Part shown: in pieces, positions 32,035 through 42,165 of the stretch
Position numbering within the stretch: the stretch's first letter is position 1
How the letters are laid out: every line of letters begins with the position of its first letter
Origin: G963665815 sp942492065
Lineage (GTDB): Bacteria > Cloacimonadota > Cloacimonadia > Cloacimonadales > JAIOQZ01
Assembly (NCBI GenBank): GCA_942492065.1
Contig: CALODV010000014.1
Span: 496,001 to 560,000 of the forward strand
Direction: 5' to 3'
Length of the DNA: 64,000 nt
Made by a program: the position numbers and the translations under genes
Notes under the pieces: model-generated
The model's input: only the letters and a program-made list of their open reading frames with translations
Database searches by the model: none
What the model was told of the DNA's origin: nothing

Positions 32035-35000
32035 ATGAAAAAAGTATTAACACTAATTTTTGTAGTTTCAATTTTCCTGCTCTCTGCACAAGTTACCGAT
32101 GAACTGTTGGGAAAACAACCGGTAGCTCCTCCAAACAGGGACACAGGGCAAAGTTCAATGAACACATTGACAACTAGAACAATAACAACATTCCCATGGA
32201 CTGAAGATTTTTCTTCATGGCCATTGGCTGACTGGACAATAACAGGAGATTATGACTGGGACGAAGATTCAAGCGGTGGTATCGCCTATGCAAATTTCTG
32301 GGGATGGTCACAGGGATATTTCTCTGATATGACTTCAACTGATATTGTACTTGGCACATACTCAACACTTGATTTTGACTGGTCTCACCTTTATCATACA
32401 TCATATCCCAATGACAGGCTCGATGTACAGATATCTACAGATTTGTCAAACTGGACAACAGTCTGGACCAGAACAGGTGCTTCCTTTGAGTCTAATGATG
32501 GTGCAGGTAACCAGACTCCCGGTTCATTCGTTACAGCAAATGTAGACTTGTCAGCTTATGATAATCAGACAATATATTTGAGATTTCATGCTTACTCAGG
32601 TTACGGTCCTGACTTGTATCTCGATAATATAACAATTAACAGTTCTGTATCATCTGTGCTAAGTCCTACAGGATTTACTGCATCTTACTTAAATCCATAT
32701 GATACAGAACTTACATGGAACAACAATGCTAACAATGATGATGTTCTTGTTGCATGGTCCACAAGTTCTACATTTGGTACTCCTGTAGATGGAACAACTT
32801 ACTCCGAAGGTGATGCTATCGCCGGTGGTGGGGAAGTTCTTTATTTCGGAAATAATGAAGCTGTTAACTTTACTATGATGGGTAATGAAACAATATACTT
32901 TCAAGCCTGGTCTTATGGTGATAACAACGGAAATATGGAGTATTCTTTTGATGTTGCTGCAAACTTTGCATCTGATTCATTTTGTGATGCAGGGATTGCC
33001 AATATAAGTAATGGACATTACATGGGAATTTCACAGGTTTCATTTAATGGAATCGTTAATAATACAGGCTCTACAGAAAGTGATAGTTATACGAATTACT
33101 CAAGACAGTTTAGTACAAGTGTAGAAAAAGGACAAACATACTCAATTTCAGTAAATGGCTGGGGATATAACCAGGGATTTGAAGTTTGGTGTGACTGGGA
33201 TCAAAACGGTTCTTTTGACAGTACTGAACGCTTTCCGCTTGGTTCTGGTGCAGTTACAAGTGTTACAGATGATATCACAGTACCACAAACTGCAAATACA
33301 GGTATTGTGATGATGAGAGTAAGATCAAATTATAGCGCATACTCTGGTACTCCTTGCGGTACAACAAGTTATGGTGAAGTGGAAGATTATGCTATAGAAG
33401 TCTTTGTTCCTGTTGCTCCGGAAGCTCCTACAAACCTTTATCCGGCAGACTATGCAACAGATATTGATGTTAATGGAAGTCTTACCTGGGATTTTAACGA
33501 TCGTACAGAAACATATGACTTGTGGTTTGGACCACAGGGTAACATGACTCAGGTTGTTGCTGGGGCAGCAGCAGGTACATCAGGAAGTTATTCATACTCT
33601 AATCTTGGCTTCAGCAGTACATATATGTGGCAGATTATTCTTTATAACTCACAAACAAGAGCTACAACATATGGTCCTGTTTACACATTCACAACTTCTG
33701 ATAACTATCCATCCACTCCGTCAAATCCTGTTCCTGCTGATAATGCTTATTATCAATCTATGGATTTGACTCTTATCTGGGATTTCGGTGCTATGGCTGA
33801 AACATATGATTTATGGTTCGGTACAACGGGAAACATGACAGAAGTAATTTCCGGTGCTGCTGCCGGTACTACAGGATCACATCAGCTTACAGGTTTAAGC
33901 GGAGATACTGAATACCAATGGCAGGTAGTTTCTCATAATTCTTACAGCAGAATGACAACTCAGGGACCGGTTTGGAGATTCAGGACAAGACAGGCAACTG
34001 CCATAGCAGCTCCTTACACAGAAAGGTTTGATAGTAATACTCTTCCTGCAGGCTGGGTACAAAGTACAAACGATGATGATGACTGGACTGTGCATTATGG
34101 CAGTACATCTTCTACAGATACAGGTCCTTCAGGGGATCATACCGGATCAGGATATTACATATATACAGAAGCTTCCGGTAGTCCATATAACAGAGATTTT
34201 ATTATCAATTCACCTATTATTGATTTGTCTCCCACATCAGCTCCATCATTGAAATTCTGGAATCACATGTATGGGTCATACATGGGTACATTAAGAGTAA
34301 GTATATATGATGTTACAGCAGGTACAGAAGATTCAAATATTTGGTCTGTCAGTGGTAATCAGGGAACATCCTGGATTCAAAGAACTGTTGATTTATCAGC
34401 ATGGGAAGGCCATGAAGTAATAATTACTTTTTGGGCCACAACGGGATCCAGCTACGAAAGTGATATTTGTATTGATGATATTACAATTAATGGTATTACT
34501 CCAGATGCAACTTTTGAAGATTCTCCTGCTGACGGTGAAACAGCTGTTGCAGTTAGTGGTGATTTGAGCTGGTATCAGGCAGATTACGCTACCGGATACA
34601 AGCTCTATTTAGGTACAGACAATCCACCTACAGATATTGTAAATGGTCAGGATTTAGGCGATGTTCTAACATATGCATATTCAGGATTAAGAGCAAATAC
34701 AGTCCACTACTGGAAAATAGTACCTTACAATAATAATGGAGAACCTGTAAGTGTACCTTTATGGTCATTTACAACAGATTATGGTCCGATTACAACTTTC
34801 CCATGGACAGAAGACTTTGAAAGTGGTGGTCTTCCAACCGCATTTGTTCAGCCTACAGATGATGATGCTAACTGGTCATTTGGGACTTATACATCTTCAA
34901 CTGATACAGGTCCTCAATCAGGAGATCATACATCAGGATCTGGATATTTTGCTTACACAGAAGCTTCAGGTAATTATTATATGGCATTCCATATGATAAC

Positions 35001-38000
35001 ACCTACTCTGGATATTTCTGCATTAAACAATCCGGGATTCGAATTCTGGTACCACATGTACGGATATCAAATGGGAACACTTAATCTTGATATATATAAT
35101 GTAGATACAGATACGTGGGATGATGATGTCATGGCTCAAATTTCAGGAGATCAGGGAGATATATGGCATCAAATGTCTATTGATCTGACTCCATGGCAAG
35201 GATACAGAATCAAAGTCAGATTCAGAGCATACACTGGATCCGGATATCACAGTGATATTTGTATTGATGATATAAGAGTCCGAGCTATTACACCAGTGGC
35301 TACAACTCCTGTTGCTCCAACAATTGGTGAAGTTGATGTTGCCAGAACGGGTACATTATCATGGAATTCAGTAAGTAATGCCGACGGTTATAAACTTTAC
35401 TTCGGTACAGATAGCGATGGTACAACCGACCCAACAAACGTGGCTGATGGAATTGACCTTGGTGACGTCACAAGTTATAACTTTAACAGATTAGAGCATA
35501 ATTCAACTTATTACTGGAAAATTGTACCTTACAATAATGCAGGTGATGCGGAAAACACAGTCGTATGGTCTTTTACAACTCTGTTCGAACAGATGAGATA
35601 TCTTGATTTTGAAGAAACCTTTGAAGATGGAGTGCTTCCAGACTATATGATAACAACAGTTCCGGGAAATGGTGTTATTGAAATAAGTACTAATGAATCT
35701 GCATCAGGTAGTTACGGACTCAGAAGTTTCTGTACAGACTATATGGGTGCAGAAAATCAGGTAGAAATTGAATTTGAACCATATACTGGAACAGGATCAG
35801 TTCTACTGAGTTTCATGTACAAATTTGATGCTCCCGGTGCTTTCCCTATGTACTTCAATGTAGATGTTTACGATGGGACCTGGCACAATGATTACTTCAC
35901 AAGAGGTTCGGGTGCATTTGACTGGGCTGAAGAAAGAATGGCTCTCACAGGATTCAACCTGACTGCTGGCTACAAAATCAGATTCAGGATATACAATAAC
36001 TACGACTTTGCACTTTCTGCGATCTATCTTGATGACATCAGAGTGACAGATACACAACCTGAGATATTTATTGATCAGACAACAATGACATTTGGTGATA
36101 TCCCGATGGGTTATATAACCGGAGAGCAAGCTGTAACAGTTAATGCAGAATATCTTACAGATCCGATTTCAATTACTGCTCCACAGGGATACGAAATGGC
36201 ACTGAGTTCGTTCAGTGGAAGTCCTGCGCCGCTGACAACAATAAATATCGATCATGACGGAAGCGGAACCGTTGCAGAAACAACTGTTTATGTCAGATTT
36301 GCTCCTGACGCGGTTCAAAACTTCGATAATACTATAGACTTTAATTCCACCGGAGCATTTACTAAGAGTGTCAATGTTACAGGAAACGGACTTGCGGTTC
36401 CTGCATTAACTATTGACGATTCACAGTTCCAGAATTTATTCCCGAATGTTAATATTGGGAATGTCACTGACAGCTCGGTAATTGTCGTAAATGCACAGGA
36501 TTTAACAGATAGTCTTCTCGTTACGATTCCTGATCAGTATGAAGTTTCTGAACAGGGTGGAACTTATATTACAGGAAGTTTCTATATTGCACCGGATGCA
36601 AATGGGGATATTTCTACGTCATTATATGTACGTTTTGCTCCTCAAAATCCTGGTATTTATTCGGGAACAATCGATTTCTCAGCTGATTATGTATCAACTG
36701 AAAATGTTGCAGTTCGAGGTAGAGCTCTTGATACAGCAAGTATAAACATCAGTACTGTAGACGGCAATTTTGGCGATGTATATGTTGGTTCTGAAAGCAG
36801 TATCAGGCAATATACATTATCCGCTGTAAACCTTACTTCAGATGTTCAGGTTAATATTCCTGCAGGATTTGACTTAGTTGAGAATGTTGCTGCAACAGCT
36901 CTTTCTTCAACAGCCTCAGGTTATTCATTATATTCAACTACTTCAACAGGAAGTAAAAACTCAAAAACCAGTAAAAACACAAGCAGTACCAACCATACAA
37001 GAGTATCTGATGGTGTTTTAACATTCTCTCCTGACTCTCTTGGGGTATTATCTCAAAAAACTCTTGATCTGAAGTTCATACCAACTGCAGCACAAGATTA
37101 TGCTGGTGATATTGAGCATATTGCAGATTATGCTACCACAGAGATTATCAGTCTTACAGGTACAGGTATTCCTGTTCCAAGTATTGCTGTTCCACAGGAT
37201 TTACAATACTTTGTAGCAGATGTGAATACCAGCACAATCAAGAGTTATAGACTACGTGCATATGATGCAACAGGCGATGTAAATGTAACAACTAACTCAC
37301 AATCCTATCTGGTTTCAAGCGATTATAGCACTGGCTATTCTCAGAGTATAGATATTACCCCTGTTAACGGAACAGTAGATCAGACAATATATGTTATGTT
37401 TACTCCGAATGTGAATGCTGCATTTACTGCTCAATTCGTACATTCAACAAATGGTGCAGCTGATCAGACTCTGACTGTTAACGGATATGGTAATGCTGAC
37501 GGCAGTCCGGAATTCACAGCATTCTATTCAAGAATGTACCAGAATACAAACACTTCATTCATACTTGAATGGGAAGTATCAAACAATACTGATAATACAA
37601 ACTACGAAGTAAAAATATCAACTGATCCTGACTTCAATACTACTGAGCAATCTGTGAGCCTTGATGGTACAGTTAATCAGTATGAATTTACAGGACTGAC
37701 AGATTCATTCTATTATGCAATGATAGTTGCTACAAATACTTCAGGTACATCTTATTCAAATGCTATAAAAGTATATCTGAATGAAAATGCTGATAACTCA
37801 GCAGGTGAGATTATTCCGGTATTTGAAACGACTTGCGGTGACACAGCTGCTACAGTTGTTGTAAACAGTTTCAGTGCGAATCCAATGGGTATCAGAATGG
37901 CTGTCATGGAAAATCAGAAACACATGGATCTTCCTGATGGACATGATCAGTATACAGTCAACCGTGTTCTTTCTGTTATGCCGGTTCAGAATAACGGATC

Positions 38001-38973
38001 GTTATTCACAACTTTCAATTACTACTACTCAGATGCAGAAGTTGGTGACTTGAATGAAACTAACCTAAGGCTTTACAGATACCAGAATGGAGCTTGGTAT
38101 AAAGTGGCAAACTCACTGATTACCTGTTATCCTGACGAGAACAGAGTTTCAGCAATTGCTACAACAACTTATTCAGACTGGATTCTTTATGATGAGACTA
38201 ATGGGGAAATGCCTACAATTACAAAAATATACTCAAATATGAAAGTATATTTACAAGGAGCATATGACTCAGCAACTCACATGATGAGTACAACTCTGAA
38301 CCAGTACTTACCGTTAACTTCTCCTTATGACACGGAATCAGTAGATACTATGCCTCAGGACGTTGTAGACTGGATATATCTTGAATTACGTTCAACTGCA
38401 ACAGGTTCAACAATTACAGGTAAATCAATGCTTCTGCATAGTGATGGAACTGTAACTGCATCAGATGGTGATACTCCATGGTTTAACGTTAATCCTGGTT
38501 CCTACTTTGTTGTAGTGAAACACAGAAACCACCTTAATATTATGAGTAGAGTTTCTCATACATTCTATACGGATGCTTATACACAAGCTCTTATCGATTT
38601 TTCTGCAGCTAATATGACCTATACAACCGGTGTAGCTAATCTCGGGTTAAACGAAGTTGAAACGGGAGTTTACGGTCTTGCAGCAGGTGATATTGTAGAT
38701 GATGGAACAATTGTTTCTTCAGATAATACAGAGTGGAGGAATGCTTTCTCAGCAGGTGTTTCAGATGGTTATAATTTGCAGGATATCAACTTTGACGGTT
38801 CTGTATTATCAAGCGACAACACAATGTGGGTTCAGAACTTCGAAGCAGGACAGGCGGATTCACAAGTACCTGACAACACAACAACAGCGACCAGTACTTT
38901 TTCTGAAAAAGAAACTTTCCGCAGCAGAAATGTGATGGGAACTCAAAAACAAATCAGAAAACTGGCTAAATAA
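32035..38973 (+). CDS. Giant secreted multidomain protein (MAM, Fn3, GEVED, Ig, dockerin-like)
   Basis: About 2312 residues. Signal peptide (MKKVLTLIFVVSIFLLSA). By nucleotide position: MAM/jelly-roll 32190-32650; Fn3-like to 32960; GEVED domain 32985-33405; two Fn3 to 33990; MAM 34010-34500; Fn3; MAM 34795-35290; Fn3 to 35580; another jelly-roll to 36050; four Ig-like repeats 36060-37480; Fn3 to 37790; a module with VDWIYLELR and VVVKHRNHLNIMS 38205-38600; and a dockerin-like pair of calcium loops (DINFDGSVLSSDN) 38690-38850. Unlike the other secreted proteins it has no FlgD-like sorting domain. AGAGGA precedes the ATG at 32035; an ATG at 32029 overlaps that site. Likely a surface adhesin or scaffold. 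Confidence 0.83.
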   Translation: MKKVLTLIFVVSIFLLSAQVTDELLGKQPVAPPNRDTGQSSMNTLTTRTITTFPWTEDFSSWPLADWTITGDYDWDEDSSGGIAYANFWGWSQGYFSDMTSTDIVLGTYSTLDFDWSHLYHTSYPNDRLDVQISTDLSNWTTVWTRTGASFESNDGAGNQTPGSFVTANVDLSAYDNQTIYLRFHAYSGYGPDLYLDNITINSSVSSVLSPTGFTASYLNPYDTELTWNNNANNDDVLVAWSTSSTFGTPVDGTTYSEGDAIAGGGEVLYFGNNEAVNFTMMGNETIYFQAWSYGDNNGNMEYSFDVAANFASDSFCDAGIANISNGHYMGISQVSFNGIVNNTGSTESDSYTNYSRQFSTSVEKGQTYSISVNGWGYNQGFEVWCDWDQNGSFDSTERFPLGSGAVTSVTDDITVPQTANTGIVMMRVRSNYSAYSGTPCGTTSYGEVEDYAIEVFVPVAPEAPTNLYPADYATDIDVNGSLTWDFNDRTETYDLWFGPQGNMTQVVAGAAAGTSGSYSYSNLGFSSTYMWQIILYNSQTRATTYGPVYTFTTSDNYPSTPSNPVPADNAYYQSMDLTLIWDFGAMAETYDLWFGTTGNMTEVISGAAAGTTGSHQLTGLSGDTEYQWQVVSHNSYSRMTTQGPVWRFRTRQATAIAAPYTERFDSNTLPAGWVQSTNDDDDWTVHYGSTSSTDTGPSGDHTGSGYYIYTEASGSPYNRDFIINSPIIDLSPTSAPSLKFWNHMYGSYMGTLRVSIYDVTAGTEDSNIWSVSGNQGTSWIQRTVDLSAWEGHEVIITFWATTGSSYESDICIDDITINGITPDATFEDSPADGETAVAVSGDLSWYQADYATGYKLYLGTDNPPTDIVNGQDLGDVLTYAYSGLRANTVHYWKIVPYNNNGEPVSVPLWSFTTDYGPITTFPWTEDFESGGLPTAFVQPTDDDANWSFGTYTSSTDTGPQSGDHTSGSGYFAYTEASGNYYMAFHMITPTLDISALNNPGFEFWYHMYGYQMGTLNLDIYNVDTDTWDDDVMAQISGDQGDIWHQMSIDLTPWQGYRIKVRFRAYTGSGYHSDICIDDIRVRAITPVATTPVAPTIGEVDVARTGTLSWNSVSNADGYKLYFGTDSDGTTDPTNVADGIDLGDVTSYNFNRLEHNSTYYWKIVPYNNAGDAENTVVWSFTTLFEQMRYLDFEETFEDGVLPDYMITTVPGNGVIEISTNESASGSYGLRSFCTDYMGAENQVEIEFEPYTGTGSVLLSFMYKFDAPGAFPMYFNVDVYDGTWHNDYFTRGSGAFDWAEERMALTGFNLTAGYKIRFRIYNNYDFALSAIYLDDIRVTDTQPEIFIDQTTMTFGDIPMGYITGEQAVTVNAEYLTDPISITAPQGYEMALSSFSGSPAPLTTINIDHDGSGTVAETTVYVRFAPDAVQNFDNTIDFNSTGAFTKSVNVTGNGLAVPALTIDDSQFQNLFPNVNIGNVTDSSVIVVNAQDLTDSLLVTIPDQYEVSEQGGTYITGSFYIAPDANGDISTSLYVRFAPQNPGIYSGTIDFSADYVSTENVAVRGRALDTASINISTVDGNFGDVYVGSESSIRQYTLSAVNLTSDVQVNIPAGFDLVENVAATALSSTASGYSLYSTTSTGSKNSKTSKNTSSTNHTRVSDGVLTFSPDSLGVLSQKTLDLKFIPTAAQDYAGDIEHIADYATTEIISLTGTGIPVPSIAVPQDLQYFVADVNTSTIKSYRLRAYDATGDVNVTTNSQSYLVSSDYSTGYSQSIDITPVNGTVDQTIYVMFTPNVNAAFTAQFVHSTNGAADQTLTVNGYGNADGSPEFTAFYSRMYQNTNTSFILEWEVSNNTDNTNYEVKISTDPDFNTTEQSVSLDGTVNQYEFTGLTDSFYYAMIVATNTSGTSYSNAIKVYLNENADNSAGEIIPVFETTCGDTAATVVVNSFSANPMGIRMAVMENQKHMDLPDGHDQYTVNRVLSVMPVQNNGSLFTTFNYYYSDAEVGDLNETNLRLYRYQNGAWYKVANSLITCYPDENRVSAIATTTYSDWILYDETNGEMPTITKIYSNMKVYLQGAYDSATHMMSTTLNQYLPLTSPYDTESVDTMPQDVVDWIYLELRSTATGSTITGKSMLLHSDGTVTASDGDTPWFNVNPGSYFVVVKHRNHLNIMSRVSHTFYTDAYTQALIDFSAANMTYTTGVANLGLNEVETGVYGLAAGDIVDDGTIVSSDNTEWRNAFSAGVSDGYNLQDINFDGSVLSSDNTMWVQNFEAGQADSQVPDNTTTATSTFSEKETFRSRNVMGTQKQIRKLAK

Positions 38974-38983
38974 AATAATCTTG

Positions 38984-39017
38984 AACAGGCTGTCTTAAAC
39001 AGGGCAGCCTGTTTTTT
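38984..39017 (+). terminator. Terminator of the giant-protein gene
   Basis: AACAGGCTG (38984-38992) pairs with CAGCCTGTT (39005-39013), followed by TTTTC. Confidence 0.85.
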
Positions 39018-39068
39018 CACAATCCAGATATCTCTTGTAAAAAAAAATTACAGACTTAGATTATTTGT

Positions 39069-40211
39069 ATGAATAAAATTAAGAAATTTGCCTTCAAAAG
39101 AATACTCAGGAATGAATCATTTAAAAGATTCTCTCTTATTGGTATTATTATTTCTGCGTTGATAATTATCAGTGCAATTGTTATTTTCATTATCGAGTCA
39201 AATGGAAACAATACTATTACATCCTTCATGGATAGTATCTGGTGGTCGATAGTGACAATAACAACTGTTGGATATGGCGATGTCGTTCCTAAGACTTCTG
39301 CCGGCAGAATAGTTGGAATATTTCTGATATTTATAGGATTTACATTATTTTCACTTTTTACAGGTATTATTACAACTGTAATGGTTGAAGATAAACTCAG
39401 AGGAGCAAAAGGTTTGAAACAGATTAAAAAGCGAAACCACATTGTAATTTGCGGCTGGAATGAAACGGTTGAAACAATGCTGAATGCATTTACTGAAAAA
39501 AGTATTGATGATATGATTGTTTTGATTGGAGATTTTCAACCTGATTTTTTCACAGACCTCGAAGCAAAGTATCCAACACTCAGCCTAGGGTATATACGTG
39601 GTGATTATACTCAGACGGAAATACTCAACAGGGCTAATGTAAGATTTGCAAAACATGTAATCGTTTTACCTGACGCAAACCTGATGGTTCAGTCCGCAGA
39701 TGACCGATCTATAATTGTTGCCAACACAATCAAATTCATATCCAAAGACATTCATCTGACAGTCCAGTTGATAAATATTCAGAATAAACCCCATCTGAAA
39801 CAGATAGGTGTAGATAACATTGTAATCTTCAAAGAGTTTGGAGGTTACCTCATAGCTAACAATGTTCTTAATAGTCATTACATCAGTTTTTATAATCACC
39901 TTGTGCATAGCAGAGAGCATAACATCATTACAAAAAAGATACCGCAATCATTGATCGGACAGAAATACAGCTCAATAGTAGAACATTTTTACAAGGAAGA
40001 ACAAGTTGTACTGATAGGATTGATTACAGAGAGACCAAAGATGCAGATTTCAGATATATTTTCTGATGAGGGGTCAACAATCGATGCTTTTATTAAAAAT
40101 GCTCTCCAGAGTGCTAATTCTAAGTTGCCTGAACAGAATTATGTGATACATATAAACCCCAGTAAAGACTATGAAGCTACAGAAAACGATTCAGCGATCG
40201 TGATAGGGTAG
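39069..40211 (+). CDS. Potassium channel with RCK (TrkA-N) domain
   Basis: 380 residues. A transmembrane helix at about 20-45, a pore loop with the potassium selectivity filter (TITTVGYGDVVP) at about 72-83, a second helix (IVGIFLIFIGFTLFSLFTGII), then a cytoplasmic Rossmann-type RCK domain starting HIVICGWNETVETML and a further C-terminal part. The RCK glycine motif is GWNE, not GxGxxG, as in some channels of the CASTOR/GWN-type group, so NAD binding is uncertain. There is no clear ribosome binding site. The next gene, a cyclic-nucleotide-binding protein, starts two bases after the stop. Confidence 0.87.
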   Translation: MNKIKKFAFKRILRNESFKRFSLIGIIISALIIISAIVIFIIESNGNNTITSFMDSIWWSIVTITTVGYGDVVPKTSAGRIVGIFLIFIGFTLFSLFTGIITTVMVEDKLRGAKGLKQIKKRNHIVICGWNETVETMLNAFTEKSIDDMIVLIGDFQPDFFTDLEAKYPTLSLGYIRGDYTQTEILNRANVRFAKHVIVLPDANLMVQSADDRSIIVANTIKFISKDIHLTVQLINIQNKPHLKQIGVDNIVIFKEFGGYLIANNVLNSHYISFYNHLVHSREHNIITKKIPQSLIGQKYSSIVEHFYKEEQVVLIGLITERPKMQISDIFSDEGSTIDAFIKNALQSANSKLPEQNYVIHINPSKDYEATENDSAIVIG

Positions 40212-40212
40212 A

Positions 40213-40713
40213 ATGATGATAGATGCAATAAGTTTAATGAATGTAAGAACTTTCGCAGGACTCAGTGATATTCAGTTAGTATTTGTCGCTTCTTTCCTTA
40301 AGGAAAAGAAATTCAGTAAAGGCGACTATATCATCAGGGAGAATACTAAGGGAGATGAACTCTATATATTATATAAAGGTGATGTGAGAATAACCCGAAA
40401 GCTGACAATGGAAATTGAAGGACTTAAAGCTGAGGAAAAAAAGTTAGCTTCATTGAGTGATAAAGATTGCCCGGCTTTTGGGGAAAACGGTTTGATCGGG
40501 GCAGGGAAGAGATCAGCAAATGTTATTGCCGTTTCTGACTGCATAATGTATACACTTTCCAGATGTGATTTTGAAGAAATTATTTCAAGTGACCCCAATG
40601 CAGGTAATATAATCTTAAAAAATACCTGTTTATCTCTTCTGTCTTTACTGGAACGAACAGATGAATATGTTGTTAAGCTTGCTACAGCTCTCTCGATTGC
40701 AGTTTCCAGATAA
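40213..40713 (+). CDS. Stand-alone cyclic-nucleotide-binding domain protein
   Basis: 166 residues, essentially one cNMP-binding (CAP/PKA regulatory) domain: LKEKKFSKGDYIIRENTKGDELYILYKGDVRIT, then the phosphate-binding cassette FGENGLIGAGKRSANVIA with the expected glutamate and arginine. No DNA-binding helix-turn-helix follows, so it is not a CRP-type regulator. It starts two bases after the channel gene and is almost certainly co-translated with it. A gating or sensory subunit of the channel is the simplest reading; the domain is usually fused to channels, not separate. Ligand (cAMP, cGMP) cannot be told. Confidence 0.83.
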   Translation: MMIDAISLMNVRTFAGLSDIQLVFVASFLKEKKFSKGDYIIRENTKGDELYILYKGDVRITRKLTMEIEGLKAEEKKLASLSDKDCPAFGENGLIGAGKRSANVIAVSDCIMYTLSRCDFEEIISSDPNAGNIILKNTCLSLLSLLERTDEYVVKLATALSIAVSR

Positions 40714-40778
40714 TGTCGTAATTCAGATATCTTTTATTATTCTCTGAATCTCTCGTAAAACTCTTCTGAGGAGTTATT

Positions 40779-41597
40779 ATGCTGCACGGCAGAAAATGCA
40801 ATGGAAAATTAAGGACAGTTATTATTCTGTATCTGCTTTTTGCCGGTAGTATTTTCTGTTTCGGGAATAATAATTATATTGAAATAGCTGACGATGTGAC
40901 TGTTGATACTCCTGAAAATGTTGCGTTTTCTCCTAAACATCTTATATGCATTGCTGTAACGGGGGTTATTTTGATGGTTTCTGCGACTATTTTTTTTCTT
41001 GGCAGAATGAAGAAGCTTAATCTAAGCAAAAAAGCTCTGGAGCAGATAAATCAGGAGTTGGTTATAGCTCTGACTGAAGTTAAAAAACTCAGTCGTCACG
41101 ACCCACTTACAAATTTACCAAACAGAAGAGCTATGCTGGAAAAGATAGATTCGGAGATGATTCGGTATATGAGATCATCCAGGACATTTGTATTTATTAT
41201 GATTGATATAGATGATTTTAAAGCAGTTAATGACAGATATGGGCATGAAACGGGGGATTTTCTTCTGAAAGAACTTGCATCAATATTTACTGATCATACC
41301 CGTGCTCAGGACATGGTCTGCAGGTGGGGTGGAGAAGAGTTTCTGATTCTGCTTCCGGAAACTGATTGTGATGGAGGACACAGAGTTGCTGAAAAAATCA
41401 GGATCACTGTAGAAAGCAGAATATTCAGGTCTGATAACTGTGATTTCAATGTTACAATATCTTCGGGCGTAACAGACTATTCTCCTTTATATGACCTGCA
41501 TGAGCATGTAAAAGTAGTAGATGATGCAATGTATGAAAGTAAGAGATCAGGAAAGAACAGAATAACAACAGTATCAATGATCAGGAAAAAAAGTTGA
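40779..41597 (+). CDS. Membrane diguanylate cyclase (GGDEF domain)
   Basis: 272 residues. Signal peptide or first helix (TVIILYLLFAGSIFCFG), a short periplasmic segment of about 30 residues, a second transmembrane helix (LICIAVTGVILMVSATIFFLG), a short coiled linker, and a GGDEF domain from about 105. The active site reads RWGGEEFLIL, so synthesis of c-di-GMP is expected. The product-inhibition I-site RxxD is present as RAQD, five residues before GGEEF. GAGGAG stands ahead of the ATG. It follows the channel pair by 66 bases and may share its transcript. Confidence 0.9.
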   Translation: MLHGRKCNGKLRTVIILYLLFAGSIFCFGNNNYIEIADDVTVDTPENVAFSPKHLICIAVTGVILMVSATIFFLGRMKKLNLSKKALEQINQELVIALTEVKKLSRHDPLTNLPNRRAMLEKIDSEMIRYMRSSRTFVFIMIDIDDFKAVNDRYGHETGDFLLKELASIFTDHTRAQDMVCRWGGEEFLILLPETDCDGGHRVAEKIRITVESRIFRSDNCDFNVTISSGVTDYSPLYDLHEHVKVVDDAMYESKRSGKNRITTVSMIRKKS

Positions 41598-41719
41598 CTT
41601 TTTAGAGGTTAGTGCCGATATATATACTATATTATATTTGAGCTTTACAAAATAGCTGAATCAGCTACTCTAATTACTCAAAGATCAATATAAGAGTTGA
41701 AATATTCGATGGAGATAAA

Positions 41720-41995
41720 ATGAAAATAGCCCTGTTTCTTGTAGTAGTATTAGTAATTGCTAATATCGTCTTTGGCGATGCTTCTGCAATAAACGTCATA
41801 GATGATATTGATATGGGGTATGTTTTCATGAGTAAAATTATAGGTATTGCAATTGCTTTGTTTATAACAGTGAGTCTATTACTGGTCCTGACGCATTTGT
41901 TTTCCGAATATGCATACCCTGTAAAACCTGATGAACAGGATTCAGAGAATGTCGAGCCAGAAGCTACAGACGAGGCAGATGATATACTTTCTTAA
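41720..41995 (+). CDS. Small membrane protein of unknown function (91 aa)
   Basis: Signal peptide (MKIALFLVVVLVIANIVFG), a short external stretch, one transmembrane helix (KIIGIAIALFITVSLLLVLTHL) and an acidic tail (DEQDSENVEPEATDEADD). GGAG stands seven bases before the ATG. Size and layout recall single-helix accessory subunits such as OadG, but no family motif is seen. It may belong with the cyclase upstream or stand alone. Confidence 0.6.
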   Translation: MKIALFLVVVLVIANIVFGDASAINVIDDIDMGYVFMSKIIGIAIALFITVSLLLVLTHLFSEYAYPVKPDEQDSENVEPEATDEADDILS

Positions 41996-42093
41996 TTGTT
42001 TGATATTGCTACTTTTAATTCGTTAAAATCAATTTGCAGTCACTTTCAATTTTCGCACGTAAAAATTTCCAAGCATTTAATTTAACTATTATC

Positions 42094-42123
42094 TTGACAA
42101 AGTCTTTACTTGTATAATATATT
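42094..42123 (+). promoter_or_regulatory. Candidate sigma-70 promoter of porin 2
   Basis: TTGACA (42094-42099) and TATATT (42118-42123) are 18 bases apart. An overlapping TATAAT at 42113 is too close (13) to the same -35 box. The start of transcription would leave a leader of about 70 bases. Confidence 0.5.
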
Positions 42124-42165
42124 TTTCCATTATTTGATTAGTAAAAATAAGTAGTGAACTTACAA

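Noticed and set aside
35803..36129. Minus-strand open frame of 108 codons inside the giant-protein gene
   Set aside because: Antisense shadow of a real domain; cysteine- and histidine-rich composition unlike the window's proteins.
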